A stretch of DNA of 22,011 nucleotides from an uncultured Flavobacteriales bacterium (lineage in GTDB: Bacteria; Bacteroidota; Bacteroidia; Flavobacteriales; Crocinitomicaceae). Positions 1-10,700 of this stretch are shown here, in pieces. The DNA lies in assembly GCA_946479985.1 (NCBI GenBank), contig CAMLIF010000062.1:1-22011 (forward strand), in the 5' to 3' direction. A program made the position numbers and the translations under genes. Position 1 is the first letter of the stretch, and each line of letters opens with the position of its first letter. Under the pieces are notes generated by a model. The model did not search any database and was not told the origin of the DNA. It was given only the letters and a program-made list of their open reading frames with translations.

Positions 1-1
1 T

Positions 2-1708
2 ACAGAAGAGTTAAATACCTTTTTCGAGGAAATGTTGCACGTTAAAAACATTCGCGAAACGGATGATCTGTTCGATCTTGGCGCTACATCTTTCACGATT
101 ATGCAGCTTGTAGAGGTCCTGCAAAATCAATACGCCATTACGATTCCAATTGAAGTTTTTCTTGACGATTCTACAGCTGGCGTTATCACTGGAAAAATTC
201 GACAACTTCTTGCCAATAACATAACGATAGCAACCCCAAAACGACCCGTTGCTTTTGGTAAATGCATTGTTCCGCAAACAGACTTCAACAAGACAGTGAA
301 GCTTGAAGTTCCTCAATTCAGTGAAAATTTTTACACCAGAACGAAACGGAATGCCAAGTCTTCGGTTTCTACTTTGACGCTATCGCAATTTGGTCAGTTC
401 CTTTCGTTACTTCGAATGGAACAAATCAATGAAAAAGGACGCTATCTCTATGCCTCCGCAGGCGGACTGAATCCTGTGCAAACGTACGTTTATGTGAAAG
501 AAAATGGTGTAGAGGATTTGAAAGAAGGCGTTTATTATTACCATCCGGTAACCAATCAATTGTGTCTGATCAACGATCGAGTGGACACAAACCTGAAACC
601 TGTATTTTTCGACTACGACCAGCCTTGTTTTGAAGAAGCTCGATTTGTTTTGTTTTTCATTTCCCGACAAGAAGCGATACAACCCATTTATTCAACTTTG
701 AGTCCATCATTGGTTCTTCTGGAAGCTGGATATATGGGCCAATTACTGGAAAGCAGGCAACAAACGTTTAATCTTGGCCTACGACCGGCAAATGGAGTTG
801 ATTTCCTCGAAATTCAACATTTGTTTGATTTAGAGGATGATCATCGATTCCTACATTGCCTTTTAGGTGGATTAGCGCACGAAATTTATACTTCATCAGG
901 TAATGCAAATCGGTTGGAATACATCTCCCAAACTGGAAAAAAACTTCACGGGCATTGTTCCGGCTATTCCGGAAATCAAACTTTTTCAGCCTTTTTACAA
1001 GAAAAAAACAATGCTTTCAATTTGCCGTCACAAGGATTGGTGGACAAATCGCATTCGCAGCATCTCAATATCAGAGAAATCAAACCAGAAATGCATGTGA
1101 TCGAATTGGAGAAAGCAGCAATTTCTTCGTATGAATTCGAATTTCGTTCTGCCAAACGAACCTATACAGATTCACCCGTTCCATTTGTACAATTCAGTCG
1201 CTTCATGGGACTACTTGGTGAACGCACGATTGGTGAAGAAGCACACTATTTGTACCCTTCCGTTACTGGCAATCACCGATTGAAACACTATGTGTACGTC
1301 AAAGAGAACAGTGTTGAAAATATTGCGGCGGGCGTTTATTGTTATGACCCGATTCAGCATCAGTTAACTCTTGTCAATTCTCATTTATCAACAGAGATCA
1401 AAAACTGTTATACTCCATTCAACAGAGCGCATGCCAATGCAGCGAAATTCTGTCTTTTTATAATAGCTCCGCGAGAAGAACTGGAAAAAAACTATGGTAA
1501 TGATGCCACTTACATGGCGCTATTGGAAGCAGGTTATATAGGACAATTGTTACTGGAAAAACAGGCCGAGTTCGAAATTGGTATTTGTCCAATAGGAGAA
1601 ATACGATTTGAAAAAATACGTGCTGATTTTAAACTTTCTCCGGCAGACGAGTTGCTGCATAGTTTTGTTTGTGGAAATCACATCCTTCACATGCCTGAAA
1701 ACCACACA
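2..1708 (+). other. Domain block: carrier protein plus tandem SagB-type oxidase (Ox) domains
   Basis: The carrier has the motif DLGATSFTIM with phosphopantetheine Ser20; GATS is a peptidyl-carrier style motif. Two copies of an FMN nitroreductase-fold SagB/McbC-type oxidase follow, at about residues 101-287 and 370-555, joined by about 80 residues of non-repeat linker. The copies share YVYVKEN-VE, GVY-Y-P and LLEAGY-GQLL blocks at matching spacing. In NRPSs such Ox domains oxidise carrier-bound thiazolines or oxazolines to thiazoles or oxazoles, so a cyclisation module is expected just upstream. Copy 1 keeps the family block YASAGGLNPVQ. In copy 2 the same place reads YPSVTGNHRLK, so its flavin site may be lost. 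Assignment to the SagB family is confident; substrate is inferred. Confidence 0.85.
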
Positions 1709-4700
1709 TTTCTGGAGCCTGACAGAAACAAGTCAGCAAAAAGAATTCTTCCGCAACCAGAAAAGATTCAAAAACGAGCCGATATAGCCATTATTGGCAT
1801 GAGCGGAAGATTTCCCGATGCACCAAACCTGGAAATATTCTGTCAAAACTTAAAGAACGAAAAAAGTAGTTTCAAGCCTGTTTCTGAAAGCAGATTAGAA
1901 AAATACGGAAAACCAGCTAACTTCCAAGCCGCCTTCCTGGATGGAATTGATTGTTTTGATTCGTCATTATTTAACATTCCTCCGGCAGAGGCTAAATCGG
2001 TTGATCCACAGGAACGACTGTTGCTGGAAGTAGTCTGGGAATGTTTGGAAAATGCGGGTTACACAAGCGATGGTATGAATACTTCTGCCAAAAAAGTAGG
2101 CGTTTTTATCGGCGCTATGTGGGACGATTACCAGCATTATGCTTCAACGGAAGATGCAAACGGTCTACCGGTATTAGCGACATCACACCATTCTTCTATT
2201 GCTAATAGAATCTCTTATTCGTTTAATTTTACCGGACCGAGCATAGCAGTAAACACTTCTTGTTCATCCGCGCTTTCTGCTTTACATGCCGCTTCCAATG
2301 CTATTAAAAATGGTGAATGTGATGTTGCTCTAGTTGGCAGTGTAAACCTTTTGAGTCATCCTTATCACTATGAAACCCTTAAGCAATTAGAACTCTTGTC
2401 TAAAAACGGAAATTGTCATCCATTTGGAAAAGAGGGCGATGGCTGGATGCCTGGTGAAGGAGTAGGTGCAATTTTACTTAAATCACTGACCCTAGCTGAA
2501 GAGCAACACGATTTTATTCACGGTATTGTTAAAGGTACGGCCACTGGCCACACAGGAAAAAGCATGCGTTTCGGCGCTCCAGATTCCCGCAAACAACAAG
2601 AATCCATGAGACAAGCCATTGAAAATGCAAATGTTTCACTTGATTCAATTAGTTATGTTGAAGCGGCAGCACCCGGAGCAAGTCTGGCAGACGCATCAGA
2701 AATGACAGCAATAAAAGAATTGTTTAGTAACTCAAATTCAGTAATTTACACTGGTAGTGTTAAAGCAAACATTGGACATCTTGAAGCAGCTTCTGGCATG
2801 TCACAATTGATGAAAGTACTCCTTCAGATGCGAGAACAGGATTTATACCCAACATTGAATACAGGATTGATTAATCCGTTAATTCGATTAAACGATACCC
2901 AGTTAAAAATCGTGCAAGCTTACCAAAAGTGGGATGTTTCACCGGAGGATCAATCTGTTCCAAAAAGAGCACTGATCAATGCATTTGGAGCAACGGGCTC
3001 TTGTGGGCACGCAGTTTTAGAATCTTACATCCCTGCGAAACGTCAGCACAACGGAAAACCCTGTCTAATTGTATTATCGGCAGCAACTACCGGCCAACTT
3101 ATCGAATCAGCTAAACGACTTCACGATTTCTTAACTGTTTCCAACGAATCACTGTCTTTAAGTGATGTTAGCTACACCTTGCAGTCGGGGCGACGCGAAA
3201 TGCAAGAACGCTTGGCAATTATCGCTTCATCTATCGCAGAAGTAGCTGAGTTATTGCTGCGTTATCTTGCCGGTGAAACCGTTCCTCTTTGTCTCTTTAC
3301 TGGAAATACTTCCGAAGAAACTGTTCCTTTCGATATCTCACAAGAAGTCGAATTGGAAATCATCGCGGAACAATGGGTGAAAGGAGGAACATATAACAGG
3401 AACTATTCAGAAAACGCCTTGCCCTATAAAGTTCCATTGCCTACTTATCCATTTGCAAGAGAAAGCCATTGGGTTCACGACATTAAAAGCGTTCTCAATA
3501 AACCTATTCTGGTTAAACAACATACTTCTACAATGGATTCAGTGAGTTCTCAAGTACAAATAGCCAATAGCAATGTATCGAAAGCGGTGCAGGATTACCT
3601 GAAGCAGATTGTCTTCGAAAAATCAGGGATACCCGTTTCCCGAATTACTTCCAGCAGTACTTTCGATGATTTCGGGATCACTTCACAAATGATCAGGCAA
3701 CTCAATCTTCGTCTGGAAAATGACTTTGGACCACTGTCGCAAACGCTATTTTTTGAATTTCAAACTATTCAACGATTGGCCAATTATTTTATAAGCGAAC
3801 ATACAGATTCCATTCGTAAAATACTTCCTCATACGTCAAATGGAACGCCGATGGAAGAACCTATCGACAAACCAAATGAATCGAGCAAAATCCAGGAAAA
3901 AACTACACGTTTTGACAGTGACGATCGAATTGCCATTATTGGACTAAGCGGTCGGTACCCGAAATCACCTACAATTGCGAAATTCTGGGAGAACTTGAAA
4001 CAAGGAGTGGATTGCATTTCAGAAATACCGCATGAGCGCTGGAATCATTCCGATTATTTCAGCAACGACCGATCTTCAACAGGTAAGACCTATGCGAAAT
4101 GGGGTGGATTTATTGACGGACACGACCAATTTGATCCTTTATTCTTTAACATATCTCCGCACGATGCTAAAGGAATGGATCCTCAGGAAAGAGTGTTTCT
4201 CGAAACTGCCTGGCACACTATAGAAGATGCCGGCTACAACCGTAAATCATACAAAAAAGCATTCGGCGACAATGTTGGTGTTTTCGTTGGTGTGATGTAC
4301 AATGAGTACTTGCTACATAGCACTTCAAAAAATGGGAATGGATCAGCATTAGCTTCATCAATAGGTTCCATTGCAAATAGAGTATCTTATTCGTTTGGTT
4401 TCAGCGGACCAAGCATGGGAATTGACACTATGTGTTCTTCTTCTTTAACTGCTCTTCATCTTGCCGTAAACAGCATCAAAAATGGCGATTGCAAAGCTGC
4501 CATCGTTGGTGGTGTTAATTTGGCGCTTCATCCTAATAAATACATCCTTCACGCCCAGTTAAACATGTCTTCTTCCGATGGAAGATGCCGCAGTTTTGGA
4601 GAAGGAGGCGACGGTTTTGTTCCTGGTGAGGGAGTTGGCGCAATTCTACTCAAACCATTGAGTCAAGCATTAAAAGATGGAGATCAAATCTATGCAACAA

Positions 4701-7700
4701 TCCGTGGAACAGCCATAAATCATGATGGGAAAACTCATGGATACACCGTTCCAAATCCGAATGCGCAAGCAGAAATAATTGCACAAGCGTTAAGGAAAGC
4801 GGACGTAGATCCAAAACACATCAGTTATGTGGAAGCTCATGGAACGGGCACTTCACTAGGAGATCCTATTGAAATATCGGGTTTAACGAAAGCATTCGGA
4901 TCAGTATTAGATAATGGGCAGTTTTGTTCCATCGGGTCAGTGAAATCGAATATTGGGCATCTCGAAGCTGCTGCTGGAATAGCAGGATTAACAAAGATTC
5001 TACTTCAGATGAAGCACAAAACACTTGTCCCTTCGCTCCATTCTGACCAATTGAATACCAACATAGACTTTGAGAAAACGCCATTTTATGTACAGCAAAA
5101 GCTCGAAAAATGGAAAAATCCAAGCATGGAAATCGATGGAGAAGCGCACGAAATTCCGCTCATGGCATGTATTTCTGGCTTTGGAGCGGGTGGAGCAAAT
5201 GCTCATGCTATAATAGAAGAGTACAACGATGAAGTGTATGTTTCTGCAACAACTAACCATAAAGTTATTGTTCCGATTTCTGCAAAAAATGAAGAGCGAT
5301 TAGTTCTTGTAGCTAAAGAATTGTTGCAATTTATTCGGCATCAATATGGTGAAGCAACTGCAACGCAAACTGTCCAAGAAGAAGTTTCAGAAAGTGCTCT
5401 TCACACGATTTTAAACGGACATGCGCTGCATTCCAACGGTCATTCTGAAACCACCCTTTTAGATGAAGTCCTAACAGAAAACGAAGTAAATCGTTTTCCA
5501 AATTCACCTTCAACACTTCGTTTGACCGATCTCGCATATACTTTACAAGTAGGAAGAGAACCTATGGAAACTCGTATGGCGGTGGTTGTTCAATCCTTTG
5601 AAGAATTGATCGATAAATTGGAGCGATTCGTGAATAACGATCGTGATCCTGCCATTTTTCACTTTGGGAAAGTCCCTAAAAACACTGATGGCTTGCTCAA
5701 ATATATGGACGACGAAGACTTGATCCGTATGACGGAAGCGTGGGTGTTTAAGAAAAAATATACCGAATTAATGGATCTTTGGACCAAAGGTTTGGAAATA
5801 GACTGGCATCGATTCCACAATGGACTTCATCCGAAAAGAATTAGTCTTCCAACTTATCCCTTTTCTCGAGAGCGTTATTGGGTAGCCGAAACCGATTCAT
5901 CCATTACTGCAACTCAATCTGTTATTGAAGAACAGGAAAAAGCAAGCCAGTTATTCCTTAAGTCCGTATGGCAGGAAGAAACCATTTCTACTGACAAGAA
6001 AACAATAGCTTATTCGCGTCATCACGTGTTTTTCTGTGGCACACATGCTGTGAATGGGGATGTCTCTTTGCAAAGTCCCGAAATAACCTGTCACCAATTC
6101 AAGTCGGAAGAAGAAACGGCCGAAAAACGATTTACAGATTATGCATCTAAACTATTTGAAGCTGTAAAAACCATTTTGCAGTCATCAACTAAAGGAAATG
6201 TGTTATTACAAATTGTGGTACAAGACAGCGGAAGCGACTCACATTTATTAGGTTTAGGAGCATTACTGAAAACGGTTAGCAAAGAAAATCCAACGATTTA
6301 CGGTCAACTCATCGTTAGTAATGAACCGATCTCTGTAGCACAACTTGAAGCTGAAGGTGTTCAATTTCAAGCAAATAAGATTCGCTATCAGAATGGTAAC
6401 CGTTTCGTCAATCGTTTACAAGAAATAACATCCGGTGTAAACGAGAAACCACTTCCATGGAAAGACAAAGGAATTTACCTTATTTCTGGCGGAACTGGCG
6501 GCTTAGGACTATTATTTGCTCATGAAATCGCTAAGAATACTACAGGTGCAATATTGATTTTGACTGGTCGCTCAGCACTCAGCAAAGAACGGGAAGCTTC
6601 CATACGTGAGCTAACCAATCTTGGAATAACCGTTCTTTATAAAACAGTTGACATACAGGATCAGCTGCAAGTCAATAACCTGATTGAATCTATTATTTCG
6701 GAATACGGTTATTTGAACGGAGTCCTGCACTGTGCAGGAATTGCGAAAGATAAGTTCAGTTTTAATAAAGATATCAATGAATTCAGAGAAGTACTTGGTC
6801 CAAAAGTTACCGGAACGCTTAACCTGGATCAGTCTACAAAAGCCATTCATCTCGATTTCTTTGTATTATTTTCTTCAACCATTGCCATAACCGGAAATGT
6901 TGGACAAATAGATTATGCCTGTGCCAATGCGTTTATGGATGAGTTTGCTTTGCAGCGTTCAATCAAGCGAGGAGGGCGGACACTTTCAATCAACTGGCCA
7001 TTCTGGCAAAATGGCGGCATGACAACGAATGGAGCTGGTGAGGAAGAAATGTACAATCATTGGGGAATGCTGCCAATGAGTACAAGTTCTGGAATTGCGG
7101 CTTTTTACACTGCAATGGCTTCCGACGAAGCGCAAGTGATCGTTCTAAATGGTACTCGCAAAAAAATGCAGCAGGCATTTCTTACAGAAGCTGTAAAATC
7201 CGCAACAATAACCGAAAAGAATACAGGAAGTTTCCCTACTCCGAAAGCTGCTTTAAAAGAACAATTAAAAGCACTTTTTTCGGAAATTTCAACCATTCCA
7301 ATACCTGCAATTGATGCAGAGGAAAGATGGGAAAACTATGGCGTAGATTCCATTATGATAACTCGATTGAACCGCAAATTAGAGGCGGCTTTAGGTGAGA
7401 TTTCCAAAACACTTTTCTATCAGTATCAAACGCTTAATGAACTCACGGAATACATTGCCGCGAACTATGCAGAACAGTGCAACAGTTGGATTGGATCAGC
7501 TTCAGAAGTTGTAGTGACGGAAACACAAAAGGTGGAAGCAATTATTCCTGTACAGTCGAATCACACATTACCTGATTCGGATACGTTTAAACAGAGCACA
7601 GGCATTTACCGGGAGCCGATTGCAATTATTGGTCTGAACGGAACTTTTCCTCAGGCAAAAGATTTGGATGAATATTGGAAAAATCTGGAATCAGGAAAAG

Positions 7701-10700
7701 ATTGTATCGTAGAAATACCAGAGGACAGATGGTCGCTCGACGGATTTTTTGATCCTTCCAAAAAAGAAGCTGTGATTAATGGAAAAAGCTACAGCAAATG
7801 GGGTGGGTTTATTGATGAATTCGCTGCTTTCGACCCGTTGTTTTTTAATATCTCACCACATGATGCATTAAATATCGATCCACAGGAACGTCTTTTCTTG
7901 CAATCTTGCTGGAAATTAATTGAAGATGCAGGTTACACCAAAGATCGACTGGCAAAACAGCATAGTTCCAACGTCGGTGTATTTGCTGGCGTTACTCAAA
8001 CTGGGTTTGAACTTTACGGACCTGAGCTTCGCAAAAGCGGTGAGCATGTATTTCCCAGAACTTCATTTAGTTCAGTAGCTAACCGGGTATCGTTTGCATT
8101 AAATCTAAGCGGCCCAAGTATGCCCGTGGACACTATGTGTTCCTCATCCTTAACCGCCATCCATGAAGCTTGCAGACATCTTGATATGGGAGACTGTGAA
8201 ATGGCGATTGCCGGTGCAGTTAATCTTTATTTACATCCTGTTTCTTATGCGGGACTTTGCTCACAGCAGATGTTATCTGTAGATGGGAAATGCAAAAGCT
8301 TTGGACATGAAGGAAACGGCTTTGTTCCGGGTGAAGGAGTGGGAGTAGTGTTGTTGAAAAAACTATCCGATGCTATTCGTGACAACGATCAGATTCATGG
8401 AATTATCCGAGGAACTGGAGTCAATCACGGTGGAAGAGCAAATGGCTATACGGTTCCTAGCCCAAAAGCACAAGGAGATTTGATCAGAGAAACCCTCGAT
8501 CGCGCCGGGATTAACGCACGAACCGTTAGCTATATTGAAGCACACGGAACAGGTACGGAATTAGGTGATCCGATTGAAATCACGGGATTAACACAAGCCT
8601 TTGAGAAAGACACTTCCGACAAAGGGTTTTGTGCTATTGGCTCTGCTAAATCCAATCACGGACATTTAGAAGCCGCAGCTGGAATGGCCGGGCTGACCAA
8701 GGTGCTCTTGCAAATGAAGCATGGTAAACTCGTTCCTAGCCTGCACGCAAAAGAATTGAATCCAAATATTCCGTTTAGCAAAACACCGTTTACTGTTCAA
8801 CAGCAATTAACCGATTGGAAACGACCAGTAATCAACATGAATGGCGAAGAAAAAGAATTCCCTCGCATTGCCGGTATTTCTTCGTTTGGGGCAGGCGGAG
8901 CAAATGCTCACATTATTGTAGAGGAATTCCGGGGAAATGAACAAAAGCAGAAAGCAATTACCAATGAAACACCTGTGATCGTTATACTTTCCGCGAAAAA
9001 GGAGGAGCGTCTGAAAGCCTATGCAAAAAACCTGTTACAATTTGTAGAACAGCATGAAACGGTGCTAGACATCGAAGCTCTGGCTTATACCCTCCAAATC
9101 GGGAGAGAAGCCATGGACGTTCGATTGGGCATGGTTGTTTCTTCGCGTGAAGAACTATTGAAAAAATTGCACGCTTTCGTTGACGAAACACCCGAAACGG
9201 AACAATTCCACTACCATAAAGTTGCTACAAGCAAAGAAACAATGGCCGCACTTGCCAGCGATGAAGACATGGCAGCAATCATTGATTTATGGATTGAAAA
9301 CAAGAAATACGATAAAATCCTGGAATACTGGATCAAAGGTGGGCCTCTCGATTGGAACAAGCTGTATACTTTATCTCAACCTGCTACCATTAGCGCACCA
9401 ACATATCCTTTTGCAAACGAAACGTACTGGTTAACTATTCCTGAGATCAAACTGCAAGAAATGATCACCGAAATCTCACCGGAAAAACCAACGGAAACAC
9501 CTATTGATACTGCGCTCAAAACACTTCAACTATCAGAAGATTGGATCAAAGTACCTCTTGAGATGAAGAATATAGATTGGAGCGGATTATTGAAATCAAA
9601 AAAAGGACACCATGTTTTGGTGATCAGCGATGAATTGAACAGAAAGGAAGAAATTCAGAACGTTTATCGATCCATCTCAGCTATTACTGGTCAACAAGCG
9701 TTATCCAATGAGATTCAGCATTTGCCGTTTACATCCAACGATGAAGCACTTCGCAGCTATCTGTCAGATCGCAGAAAACCGCTAGCCATATTCTTATTTC
9801 TTCCTGCCACTGATAAAAATACCGCAGAACAGGAACTGGAATCAATTTACAACAGCATTAAATCTCTTATCTCGGCAGTATATTCGGAAACCATTCAGTT
9901 TTACTGTTGTTACGAAATACTAGAAACGAAGCGAATCGTTTTCCGGGAAGGATTATCAGGGCTATTGAAATCAGCCATGCTTGAATCAGAGGGAAATACC
10001 TTTAGATCTATCTCATTTGATGGTAAATCCTATAAAACCAATATAGCAGCTACTGTTATAAAAGAATGGCTTTGCGACACCACTTTGGGTTCTAATCCGA
10101 GAAGCATTCCCATGATCAGTTACGAAGGGAATGAAAGAAAAGAATTACAATTAAGTGTATACCAATACGGGCATTCAAACGCTTCAAATGTGGAATTCAA
10201 AACCAGCGGAACCTATTTAATGATTGGCTCTATTGGCGATGTAGGCTCATTTGTTTGCCAGGAATTGGGCAATATGTATCAGGCGAAACTGGTGATTTTA
10301 TCCCGTCGTCCTGAAAATGAAGTAACGGAACAATTACTGAAAATAAGAACCGCAGGAGCTTCTGTCAGCTATTATTCGGTAGATATTCTGGATCCAAAAG
10401 CTGTGATGACTACCATTGAATCATTGACCGCACAAGGAATAAAACTGAATGGAGTTGTTCACATGGCGCGCCAGGTCCTTGATGGACCAATAATTGGAAA
10501 AGATTATTCTGAATTTGCAAGAGTAATGGCAGCGAAAGTTGCAGGCACTATTCATGTTGATGCGGCAACAGCTCATTTACCACTTGATTTTTTCCTGATG
10601 TATTCTTCAATGGCCGCTTTTGGTGTCAAAGGATCGCCTGATTATGCTTATTCTACAGCATTTCAAAACGCCTTTGCTCGTATACGCAATAAGCAAGTGA

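Noticed and set aside
32..34. ATG as the start of the first synthase
   Set aside because: The frame is open to the left edge and the residues before it continue the carrier-protein helix, so the gene begins outside the window.
5226..5890. Possible reduced AT domain after the second KS
   Set aside because: There is no GHSxG serine motif and the length is too short. It fits the post-KS linker of trans-AT synthases with an extra insertion.
3923..8935. Recent DNA-level duplication of KS2 and KS3
   Set aside because: The proteins share motifs, but the nucleotide sequences differ throughout even at conserved blocks, so this is ordinary KS family relatedness.
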